Assembly (NCBI GenBank): GCA_051294375.1
Contig: CM119267.1
Coordinates: forward strand, 7,137,205 to 7,201,204
Direction: 5' to 3'
Length of the DNA: 64,000 nt
Source: Paraspadella gotoi
Taxonomy: Eukaryota; Chaetognatha
The notes under the pieces were generated by a model. The model saw only the letters and a program-made list of their open reading frames with translations. It did no database searches and had not been told where the DNA came from. The translations under genes were made by a program, and so were the position numbers. Within the stretch, counting starts at the first letter, position 1; each line of letters opens with the position of its first letter. Below, piece by piece: positions 1-10,666 of the stretch.

Positions 1-139
1 TTTCTTTTCCAGCGGCGTCGGTGGAATTCGTTATCGAAGGTTTAATGTCGACGCCGACTGAAGCGACGAAAGAAAAAGGAATCGCATCGCCAGCGGATGG
101 ATACCGACTTCCGTGATAAGCGCGAGGGTAACCGGGCGG

Positions 140-180
140 CGGTTATATAAAAGGCCCAACCAGTTGCCTCGCTCAGTGGC
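140..180 (+). promoter_or_regulatory. Candidate TATA + initiator core promoter
   Basis: A TATAAAAG element lies at 146-153 and a TCAGT initiator-like pentamer at 173-177. The first T of the TATA box is 29 bases upstream of the initiator A, which is the usual spacing for animal TATA promoters. GC-rich sequence lies just upstream. No coding exon could be recognised downstream, so the transcript is unknown. The match could be chance or part of a retroelement. Confidence 0.3.
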
Positions 181-185
181 GGTAT

Positions 186-235
186 ATTGCTTAATAATGC
201 TTAATAATGCTTAATAATTGCTTATATCTATGCTT
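186..235. repeat. Short tandem repeat of a GCTTAATAAT decamer
   Basis: Three to four head-to-tail copies of a 10-base unit with slight decay at the 3' end. It lies just downstream of the TATA/Inr-like site. The rest of 236-1815 has no supportable gene, only AT-rich sequence and GAC/GAT microsatellites. Confidence 0.7.
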
Positions 236-1054
236 AAGCTAACCCATCTTTGAACACGTTGGTCTTTCTTAACGTTGCCTTTTAGACAGCAAGATTAACT
301 TAAATTCTATTTATTATGAATTTAACAACAACGATTAAAAGAATCTTTATACTATAAATTTAAGCGTTGACGCAAACCATAAATAAATTATTCGACAAAA
401 AAAAAGAAGAAAAAAATCCATCCAGGTCACATGACGGATTTAAAACTGCCGCCTGCGCCACAAAAACGAGAAATCCCACGCCAAGATTGACGGAAGTCAA
501 TCGAGGAATCCTCGCACGATCGACTCGGGGAACCTAATTAATCTGATCCACTGCTGCAGAAGTAAAAGACGACGACGACGACGACGATGACGATGACAAC
601 GAAAACGACGTCGATAAATAGACGAGGATTCCACTTTTAATCCATATCATATCAACAGCTTCGCTGACCACCTCAACAACTACATCAGCTACAACAGCAG
701 CAGCTACTGCGGAAGCCTTCAGCCGACCATACGAATCAGCGTAAGTGCCAGCGGCAGCTGCAGCAACTGTGAGGTTCCACGTTTACTCGTTTTCCGTTCA
801 CGGAATTCATCCCTTTACCCCTGTCCGTCAATCCTTCCCGACCAAACGAAGTTCATTCCCATAAAAACCCAGGCGAACGACCCGCCCATTACCCAATACC
901 CACTACCCACAGTGCCCACTACCCAGTCATCCGCAGCCTCTTCACCAGCCCACACCCTATTCCTTTCACCAGCCGATCCCTGGCCCAGCTCGCTCAAGCG
1001 ACGATTGGTCATTCATCACGAGAAATCGAAAATAACCGCGGGTTCGTGCGGCTT

Positions 1055-1145
1055 TTACGACGACGACGACGACGACGACGACGAAGAAGAAGAAGAAGCC
1101 GAAAATGACGATGACAACGATGACGACGACGACGAAAACGATAGA
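1055..1145. repeat. (GAC)n/(GAA)n/(GAT)n microsatellite
   Basis: A run of GAC triplets followed by GAA and mixed GAY triplets. It creates an open frame of Asp/Glu only, which is a composition artefact. Related shorter runs occur at about 567-600 and 1277-1310 (CGA triplets). Confidence 0.85.
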
Positions 1146-1276
1146 GATTAAACAGTTGGTTAGAAAAAAAAATTATTTCATTTTCACCTAAGAAAAAGGA
1201 TAATGATTTTTACGAGGTTTAATGCTGAAACATTTGTGGCGGCGACGACGACTATGACGACGATTCAGCGCTTACT

Positions 1277-1308
<32 letters not shown>

Positions 1309-1814
1309 TGCGGCCCTGAAGACCAAAACGAGGCAAAGCAAAACAATCTGCGACCACAACACTGACCATTATGATTCCATCTGTGAAATACATCTGCAAA
1401 GCAATCGTTGCCGGTTCTAACCCGACATTCGAGGTTTGAATTAAATTTTGATTAATTAAATCTTTTATACACGGAATAGGGAAATTGAATTTGATCAAGT
1501 AAAAAATTGATATCGAATGCAAACGCAGAATTGGTCAATACTTCCGATGAGGAAAGAGCCGATTCAGTTTTTCGGGCTAGTTCAAAGAGGGATGAGAGAA
1601 TCTCTCGGTCTAATTGTGGGATTGTTCAATGTTTAATCCCACATAATAATCATTGATTTAATTTTAAAATTTAATATTTATCCATACGAAAAACATTTTA
1701 AAGAGTCCTTGAGTCTTGACTCAACGATTCTGAATCTGGATATCGAAGAGAGAAAAGTTTCGTCCAAATCTTTGATTCTGTGGAAAAGGCGCTAAGTGGG
1801 CAGAAGATAACTAT

Positions 1815-2012
1815 CCGTAACTTCTATAACCCTCTCAAGCAGACATGGAACGGGTCCTGGGCTTGGAACCGGGCTTTAGGGTTTGCTACGCCAACTAGGC
1901 GGCTTACGGCCGTCTTCACCCTTCCCGCAGGGTAGGTACCGGGTTGGGATTGAACCCGGTAACTCGTGGTCATGAGCTGATGGCTTTACACAATGAGCCA
2001 CCGGGTCACAAC
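1815..2012 (-). repeat. tRNA-derived SINE-like element
   Basis: Read on the minus strand, the head near 2012 starts with a tRNA-like A-box (GGTGGCTCATTGTG). A perfect B-box, GGTTCAATCCC, follows at about 1948-1958, and then a GC-rich tail with GGTACCTACCCTGCGGG. The A/B spacing fits an RNA polymerase III promoter. The arm pairing is not that of an intact tRNA, so a SINE is more likely than a tRNA gene. Similar heads on unrelated bodies occur in introns and spacers elsewhere in the window. Confidence 0.6.
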
Positions 2013-2343
2013 TGAATGAGTCATGCTTATAAGGGGGGTGAACCTAGGCAATGCCCGACCACAATTCTTCTTTTTAGAAAAATCGAGGGGAGCCAAGAAC
2101 ATCAGCTGGTGCTTCGCCGCTTCGGGGATCCGATCGTCTTGGATTGTGACCGGGGGTTCTTTGGGCGTCCAGGGATGTAGGAAAATGTATCGTAGTATCT
2201 CGAAGTGTCTCGGGATTTCGGCAATGGGGAGAGAACGTTACGATCCTACTAAGAAGGGCGGGTCGAGACGCGCGGTCGAGACGCGGGGGCGAAGAAAAAA
2301 GAAGAGTTTTTATGACGGAATTTTACGGCGTCGATTTGCGAGT

Positions 2344-2425
2344 TTTTGCGAGAAGCGCTACGACGGACCGACCGACCGCTACGACGGACCGACCGACCGC
2401 TACGACCGACCGACCGCTACGAGGC
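2344..2425. repeat. Tandem repeat with ~21-bp CGCTACGACGGACCGACCGA unit
   Basis: Three imperfect head-to-tail copies containing GACC tetramers. Open frames across it (Arg/Asp/Thr-rich) look like repeat artefacts. Confidence 0.75.
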
Positions 2426-3059
2426 GGCGAGACGGACGTTGCGGAGGCGCTCAGTCCAAGTTCCTTCTACAGCTCCTTCCCCTTTTCGCCCCTTAATCTT
2501 TAACTGTTTAACACCGCCCTCTCTCCTTCCTCCCTCGCCAGTCAACACTCCCATCAACTTCTCGTCTAAACAGCCAACACACTATAAGAGCTTCGTAGGG
2601 TGGATGACGGAAAATATCACAGGGCCTCGCTATCGAGCCAGAACGACTATAGTGTTGCAACACTCTTCTGTTTCACCGCCCTCGACCAATCGCAACTAGC
2701 TCTCAAAACAGTAAACATCCTTTAACACCCTGTTTCCCCTAGCATCCCATAAGAGTCAAAACTCCCCTTATCCCATTTAACTCCCAACACCCCTTCCCTT
2801 TCACCCCCTTAGGTCTTCACCACCCCCTCCACGCCCACCATGGCCGCCGTAACTCGCGCCTCTGAGGCGTCGAGGCGCCGGGATTTTCGCGCCTCGTTTC
2901 CGGTGATCGATCACGTGACAAACGTGGAGGAAAAAAGTCACGTGATCAAAGTTGCGGAGGATAAAGAGGAAGGGATAAAGAAAGAAGAGGGGGAAAGAAA
3001 AGCAAACTACGATTTTTTTTCTTCTAAAGTTCTATTTTTGTCTACTGCATTTGGATTTG

Positions 3060-3280
3060 TTTTCCAAAAGCGCCCCATTTCTGTTCCTTAATTTCTGTAT
3101 TTAGTTTTAACCCTAATCCCTAGCACTACCTCTAAGCTCTAACATAATCCTTGACCCCCAATCCATAACCTAATCCCTAACCCTCTATCCCTCTAACCCT
3201 GTGACCATAATCCTCTGACCAAATCTTGAAAATACTTACTCGATTCCGAAAGTAAAATAAAATTGGGCATTTTTGGAAAA
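3060..3280. mobile_element. Small inverted-repeat element with telomere-like core (copy 1)
   Basis: The left end TTTTCCAAAAGCGCCCCATTT (3060-3080) is an imperfect inverted copy of the right end AAATTGGGCATTTTTGGAAAA (3260-3280). The interior is made of degenerate CCTAACCCT/CCTAATCC units. A second copy with the same ends and core lies at 15354-15824. I infer a non-autonomous DNA element of MITE or foldback type. No transposase is present. Confidence 0.5.
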
Positions 3281-3871
3281 TGAGTTTTTTTATACTTGAG
3301 AAAAATGCTAGGCTTCGTCTCTTTTTCTCTCTCTCCCTCATTCCCTCAAATTTGGATGCCGCCTCCGCTGGCGAGATAATAAACATATATCACAATACTA
3401 GTATGTATAGTATATAGTAAATCTTGATTAGGAATCTGGTTTGAGTTTGAGAAACTTGAGTCGGAGCCCCACAACTCTTCCTCTTCTACTAATTATTATA
3501 TTTTTCTATAACTTTTTTTTTTTTCATCGCTCAGCCATTTTTTTTTGTTTTTATTTTTTTTCTGCGTCGTCCTATCGTTTGAATTTAATCTCTCTCTCTC
3601 TCTCTTTCTCTCTCACTCTCTCTTTCTTTTCTTTTTTTTATTTTTATCTATATATTTTTCGAAACTTCGTAACGTAAATTTCACGTTTGACATTCTTCCT
3701 TTCTACAGAAGAAACTGAAAAAAAAATTTATAAAGTTTTATCCACAATTGCATCTACTAAGCATTTAGAATAAGATACATTCAGAGTTTCTTCCTAGGTT
3801 CTTTTTCCTTCAGTTCAAGGCCTAAAGCTAAAGCTAAAACCTACATTATTAACTCGCCCGAGAGCGCAGAG

Positions 3872-3877
<6 letters not shown>

Positions 3878-3934
<57 letters not shown>
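3878..3934. repeat. (GA)n microsatellite
   Basis: A nearly pure GA dinucleotide run. CT-rich sequence lies upstream at 3592-3628 and at 4410-4520. Between 3300 and 7080 I see only AT-rich DNA, purine/pyrimidine-biased tracts and a CGT-rich stretch at 6240-6282, with no gene. Confidence 0.9.
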
Positions 3935-3936
<2 letters not shown>

Positions 3937-6607
3937 AAAGAAAAACAGAAAGGATCGCCCTTGAGAGAAAGTGATCCGAAAAAGAACTTACCATTTTTCT
4001 CTCCCATCGTCTTATTGAATATTCGTAACTTACCTTTCCCTCCATCCTTCTTCCTCACCTAAAAAAAACCCCGCGGCTCTAACCTTTTCGAGTTCGTTCG
4101 TCGCCTGTTCGGCGACGTCGAACGTTGTTCTTTTGTTCTTTACTTCCTTTTTCCTCTTTTTTTTTGTTTTACAAAAGTGACTTTGTTTTAGCTTTTTTTA
4201 CAAGTTTACAAAAAATACAAGATTACTTGTAATAAATGACACCGAATAATTTATACATACCAATTTACCAATTTTCCAATGCACCCATTTCATATATTTT
4301 ATATAGAAATACTGAATTTGAATGTATCAAGTTTTTATATATAATTTTATTAATAGTATGGGGAGATAAATGTTAGTTTTGTCTTCTAGATTCATTTCCC
4401 CTCCTTCCTCCACCCTTTCCTCTCTCTCTCTCCCTCTCTCTCTCTCTCTCCCTCCCCCTCCCTTTCCTCCTCCCACTCCCTCTCCCTCTCCCTCCCTTTC
4501 CTCTCTCTCTCCTTCCTCTTCCTGGAGCGCCTCCATTTCATTAATCATCTCAATCGCCCAAGGAATGACTTTACTCGATTTTTTTCCCCTTCAAGACAAA
4601 TCGCCATTTTCTTGGCGGTCATATCCTCCGACGCCGGCGGCGGGGCGGCGGGGCGTCGGCGCTGGCGGCGGTAAGAGCGGCGGCGGCGGTGGGCGGATGA
4701 TACTTGGCAGCGCCTTCTAACGGTCGACGTAGTCGCTGTGAATGTTGTTGTTTGCCAGTTCGGCAATTCTCAGTCTCTCGACCTTTTGATTTGTTTATTC
4801 ACTCGCCCGAGTAGAATGCCAATCGTTGTTACTGTTGTTACGGTAACCTTTACTGTTTGGTACTGGTGATGCTGCTCTTACCGTTGTTTCTCCAGACCGA
4901 TGAAGTCTGAACGGAACGCTGTGCTTTACACAAAGATCGGTACACATGTCGACGACGTCAGCCGCCGATGAGACAACGGAACAGCTAGGATCCGGCGATG
5001 GGACGGATTATTGCGCCGAGACACTCGCCAATACATAAAATACCAATATAATTATTAATTAATTACTATTAATCAATGTTTCTGTGATAGATAGATTGAG
5101 AAAGCGAAAGAGTAGACAGAGAAAGAGAGAGAAAGAGAGAAGAGAGAGAGAAAGAGACTCCGACGATAAACAGAGACCAAGGAAAACAGTGAAAGACAGT
5201 AAAAGCGGGAGAGACAGAGAGAGACATAAAGCGAGGCCCAGGCCCGTTCCGTCGATCCCGTTACGCGCGAAATGATTCGAAAATGCAAATCGGGGAACGA
5301 GATTCCATCCTTTTCCCAACCCTAACGCGTTTTTTCGGTGGCGCGGGTGGGCGCGGCCGAAGGGAATTTCCAACCGGAAGGAAATTAATTTTTTTTTTGT
5401 TGGGGGAGGGGAAGGGGAGAAGGTGAACGAGAAGAGGACAATAGGAATCCAGCGATATAATCTATATTAGTTCCGCCGCGAGTAAATTTTGGATTATCCC
5501 GGACGAGATGTGAGGTTGTGATTGCATTGGGAAACGTGATCCCATAATATAAAGAAACTTTAAAAGAAAAATAGTGAAAATAGAAAAATAATAAAAGTAA
5601 ATAAAAAATAGGGTAAAAAAAGAAAAAGAAAAAAAAATGATAAGGAAAGAAAGAAACATCTGAACCTTAGATTTTCCTTTCGCAATGCAGACTCTCCAGT
5701 TCCGTTCCTCTTTGTCCGCCAAAAAAAAAAATCTGAGATAAAAAAAAAGGAGGAAAATTTAAGATAAGTTTTGCTTTTAGTGACATTTTCATTGACCCCT
5801 TTCATGGCGGGAGTCAAACAAGTGGCTTCTTCGAGGCTCTAGTGCTGCCTCTCGCGGAGAACCAAGTTTGGCGCCGGAAAAAAGTTGGGTGGCATTTCTC
5901 GGCGTTCCCACGATCTCGGCCCTTCTCCCCCGCCCCCACCAATCCGGTAACCCATATATCTCCCAAACCGGCTGCGCTTTAGCTTTTGCTTTGCTTTGCC
6001 TTTGTTTCGCTCCATTTATAATTCCCGTTTTCTTTGTTAGTTAAATAAGATTCATAACCGTTGAACTGGAAAGAAAATCTGGAGAACAAGGCAATCAAGG
6101 CTTCGGATCAACAACATTTGTCAACTCGAATGTTTTTTTCCAGATGAGCCCTTGTCTTCGCCCCTCATTTTTATCCTTGTCGTAACGGTCTAAGTTGTCA
6201 CCGTCGTTTCAGACGCTATCGTCTTTTGCCATCGCCCACCCGTCGTCGTCGTTTTCGTCTTCGTCGTCGTCATCGTCGTCGAAAACTGCAGTCGGCTTTT
6301 TCGTTGGCATTTTTACGGCGACGCTTAAAAACACGAGTCGAAAATGGGAAAAAAAGTTTGGGAACAAAATAGCATCGGAAACCAAACAGAATCCGAAACT
6401 ACGAACAGGTTAACATCGGGCGATTTGGTTTTAAATCAATCCAACTTTGCTGTTAGTATTATAATTTATAAGTAACAAATTACCAGCCAGAAGTACAAAT
6501 TAAACGAAATTTGTAAATCTCAAAACAAGAAATAAAAATAAGCCGCAAGGAATCAGCTCTAATATTTGTGCTAAATAAAAAAAAACAATTTTAAAACTCA
6601 GTTTGAA

Positions 6608-6637
6608 TATGATATGATATGATATGATATGATATGG
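6608..6637. repeat. (GATAT)n pentanucleotide repeat
   Basis: About six tandem copies of GATAT. Confidence 0.85.
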
Positions 6638-7087
6638 AATTCAGATTTATGAACTAAATCACATTAGTTATTAAATGCCGAGATACCTTCAGTAACAATA
6701 AAAACCATTAATTCCGCGGAAACCAAAATGCAACAACGAATCCGATTTAGAGAAAGAGTAAGTTGATGCGGCAGAAACGCTTCAAGCGTTTGGGTGCGGT
6801 CGGAAATGATACGATTTGAAATGAACAGGGCAGAAAATTGGTCTTTCTGAAAAAGCGCAGTTAATTGTTACTCATTCTTTCTTGCTTATGTTCACAGTTG
6901 TCCTGCTGTGAGGTAATATCGCATTGGGTACAATCTCTGCCTCTACTATCACGGTGGAATAAAAACCCTTGAGATCGGAATAAAACCATATAGAAACTTT
7001 TGATGCGAAAATTCAAGAAAATCTTATCTCAATATCTCCCTCTCGTAACGGTGTGTGTCAAAGGTTGATCCTCCATAATGGATGGAG

Positions 7088-7088
7088 A

Positions 7089-7157
<69 letters not shown>
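7088..7157. repeat. (GCC)n trinucleotide repeat
   Basis: A pure run of about 23 GCC triplets. It opens all six frames (poly-Ala, -Pro, -Arg, -Gly). None of these frames has flanking sequence that resembles a protein. Confidence 0.95.
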
Positions 7158-7519
7158 TCTCGCTCCCGTCGGTTTCTGGCATTTCTTGCGTCTCCGAATG
7201 GCAATCTTCGTGGCGGCGAGCCATCGAGGATTTGTGGCATTTTCGGAGACAAGAATCGAATGGCAAAACAAAGATAAATGAGAGACGACGAGACGAGCGT
7301 CGCGCTTCGTCCGAGCGTCTCCATGGCAGCCACGCCCCCAACCTCCTCCTGCCTGTAGCCACGCTCCCCCACCCCCATCCTCGCGCGACCGATAGGGGGT
7401 TCCTCACTTCGTCTTAATCCCCCTGACGGACTTCTTACTCTCGTCCATCCTTAAATCCACTTCGAAAACTTTCGCACTTTTAGTCCCGATTCACATTTGC
7501 ATCCTATCGTTCTCTGAGA

Positions 7520-7672
7520 CTATTCTACATTCTAAAATCTACTTTCGACAATCTACTTTGCGCAATCTACATTCTACAATCGACATTTCACATTTCAAAA
7601 TCTACATTCTAGAATCGACATTCGACAATCTACTTTCTACCATCTACATTCTACATTTTACAATCTACTTTT
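7520..7672. repeat. Degenerate CTACATTCTACAATCGA-type tandem repeat
   Basis: About eight imperfect copies of a 17-19 base unit alternating CTAC, ATTCTA and CAATCGAC motifs. The next kilobase (7680-8760) is T-rich with no recognisable gene. Confidence 0.65.
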
Positions 7673-8889
7673 TTTTTACCAGATGCATTCCGGTTTCCCC
7701 ATCCACCCTTTTTCTCTAACCTCGCCACCCAACCCACTCGGCCTGTCTCCCATCGCTGCCTCCGGAAATGATTTAGGCGTCGGTCATCCCTCGTCTCTTT
7801 TCTTCCTTCCTCTTTTCCTTCTTTCCTCTATTTATTCTATTTCTGTTTTCTATTTCTATTTCCATGTATTTTCTTCTTTTCCATTTATTTATTTCCTTTA
7901 ATTTATTTATTTTTCTTTCTTGCTTTTTTTTTTCTATTTGTTCTCTTCTGTTCTGTGTCACCTTTTTTCTCTGTTCTCTTTCTCAGTTCCTTTTTTCTTC
8001 ATAGTTATGTATCTTTATTTTTTCCCTGAACTTTTTTTTTCGTTTTTTTTTTCTTTTGTTTTTCTTCCATAATTTTAAATTTTTTTTTTTTTCCACACAT
8101 CTTTTCAAACAATGGCTGACAATGTAAAAAATACATATTCATAATGAATCGCGGCTCAGTTATCTCACCGACTCTTCACAGTCAGCGTCCTCTTTGCTTT
8201 CACGCTCTCGTTTATCACGAATTCGTGAAGCGCGTCTTGTGATCGACCTCAAAGAAATTCCCTTCCCCTATCAAGATCTAGCTACACCTAAATATTGATG
8301 AAAATCCAAAATAATTGTTAATTTTTAGTCTCTTTTCCGTATGTTACTTAATTTTTTAACACCTGGATGTAAATTGCCGTTCTCTTTCAGAAATGTGGAC
8401 ACCATGATCCCCTTATTCTAGTAGGCTCGAACGTTTTTCAGATTTCCCTCTCACAAAAGGCGGACGCCTTTATTGTTTAGTCGGCCTTTTCATAGAAACG
8501 TCCGTGTTGTCCCCACTCGTTTTCAAATTCATATTTTAAGGGAGTTATATGGTAAAGTTTGGTTTAAGATTATGTCTTTTTTTTATCTAGTAAAACTTAA
8601 TCTTATTTTTTACTAATTTTCTTCTTCTTTTTCTCTTTTAAAAAATGTTTTCCAATTGTTTTTTTCTTTTTGATTCTCTGCTTCGTTTCGTACCACAGAA
8701 ACGTAATAATCGTTTGAATTGCGTCGCCATCTTTTTGTACCCAAAACCGCCCCCAAAAAAAAAACCGAAATGACAATATTTGGCCCTTAAAGTACAGGCA
8801 ATGTTTCACCCGTCGCCGACGTCGCCCTTACCATTTATTGGCTCCTTTCCGTCCTGGCATGCCCCTCACCTCCTCCTGCCCCTCTTCCT

Positions 8890-8924
8890 CCACCCCCCTC
8901 CTCCTCCTCCTCCTCCTCCTCCCA
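8890..8924. repeat. (CTC)n trinucleotide repeat
   Basis: A run of CTC triplets in a C-rich stretch. The surrounding 8780-9226 open frame is Pro/Leu-rich and shows no recognised domain. Confidence 0.8.
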
Positions 8925-9745
8925 ATCTCCTCTTCCCAGCGCCAAATATTTCACCCGGTTATTTTATTTCCTTTCCTTCTGCCTCCTATTATTTTCCGGC
9001 GGGTCGTCTCTCCCTCGCCCGGCCGCCCGAATTCCCGGCCGTCCGTTTTTCCGGCCGCTCTCTGACACAGACGCCCGTCTCGGTCCCGGCCGCTAGGGGG
9101 AAACGCGTCTTAGAAATGCGTTTTTGTTTTTACGTTTTCCCAACGATTCGTGGACCTCGATCCACAGCCCAGTTCATGGTTTTCCTTTTCGGCTCCCCTA
9201 GACACCACCTATCCCGCTCCACCTAAAAGCTCCATCAAAACCCCGCTCCTATGCCTGCCCCACGCGCGGTTCCGGTTAATCACGTGACGAGCTCGAGCAT
9301 AATTCATAAGAGCTCTCTGTCTCTCTCTCTCTTTTTATTTTTTATATTGTCTCGCTCCCCTAAACACTCTCTTTCTCTATAGATCTCTGGCTTTCTTTTT
9401 TTACTCTTACTCTCTCTCTCTTATTCGATTTTACTCTTTCTGTCTCCCTCTCTCTCTTTATTTCTCTCACTCTCTTTCTCTATCTCTCTCTCTCGCTGTC
9501 CGTCTGCTTTTTCCGAATATGGGTTAAAGCTTTAAAATCCAGCATTTCTCTGGGTCTAGAATTATTTAAAGTAATAGTTGCTCTTACGTGACTAAAATTA
9601 TTGATACATTATCGTTTGGTCACCGTTACTAAGGACATCATGAACATTGTACAACTTTGCCTTGATTATGAATTTAAAAAATACTCAAAAACTCGCTTCA
9701 GATTTTTGTGGACACTGAAAGTTTATGGGCGGCAGAGAGAGAAGG

Positions 9746-9775
9746 AATGAATGAATGAATGAATGAATCAACGGA

Positions 9776-9835
<60 letters not shown>

Positions 9836-9845
9836 GACAGAGAGA
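9746..9845. repeat. (GAAT)n followed by (GA)n microsatellite
   Basis: Five or so GAAT units (9746-9768) are followed by a (GA)n run to about 9827 and GACAGAGA variants to 9845. CT-rich DNA precedes it at 9310-9500. Confidence 0.9.
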
Positions 9846-10666
9846 CCGCATCAAGGAACTCAAAGCATTTCCTTTCCTTTCCCTTTGTATTCAGATCTCA
9901 TCTTTCGCTTCGAGTTTGAATTTTTATGTGGTAGCATTAATCCGTCGGTTATACAGGGAAATCTTAACGAAATGGATTTTAGTATTTGGAGTTAATTGGT
10001 TCGATCAATTATTCGACAGATAGATAGTTTCCTTTATGTAACTGAACCTCACCCGAAGAAGCAAGTATGATGTCATCACAGTTGGGTGTACAGAAATCAA
10101 TCGATGCTAATTAAATTGAATTATCTTTTGAACGCTAAATATTAGCGCTTCTAAAGATAAAAAGATATGAAACCCGATAATAAAAAAAAACAAACAGGGA
10201 ATTAATTAACTTTGACTCGAAGGCCCGCATGCCGCGATAAACTCAATCACTGAGGAATTCACCGAAAAGAATCCCGCGATAGTTTGCGTCACCAAAAAAA
10301 ATTACCAAAAAGTCGACAATCCAGGATTTTAAGTCGACCGTTCAGACGGGCAAAATACCCGAGGGAGAAAAAAAAAATCCCAAAACAACCGTTAAAATTT
10401 CAAGTTCCGGTTTTAAATGATCTTCCTGCCACTTCAAAAGCATGACACTTTTGTCGGCAAAACAATGGGAAAAACTATGAGACTAAATCGAAACTTACCA
10501 ACGAACGACCTAAAAATATCAACTTTCATCGATGACGTATTCAAAAGCGTAAAAAAAATATAATATCTGCTAAACGATCAAACGTTCCGATAAGAGTTTA
10601 AATAAAATACAAACGAATTTAACCAATCGTCCAAATCCTCGATTCGCTCTCCCCTCACCTCCAAGG

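Noticed and set aside
912-1151. 79-residue acidic ORF
   Set aside because: The frame is created by a GAC/GAA microsatellite; no conserved sequence flanks it.
1935-2005. A functional tRNA gene
   Set aside because: A and B boxes are present, but the acceptor and anticodon arms do not pair as in a tRNA; a SINE head fits better.
2840-3091. ORF with a strong Kozak-like CCACCATGGCC start
   Set aside because: The first 40 codons are GC-rich, but the frame then runs through Lys/Glu simple sequence and into the inverted-repeat element. No domain or donor is convincing.
7024-7417. Several poly-Ala/Pro/Arg/Gly ORFs on both strands
   Set aside because: All are opened by the (GCC)n repeat.
8780-9226. 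148-residue Pro-rich ORF
   Set aside because: Low-complexity (CTC)n sequence with no recognised domain or splice support.
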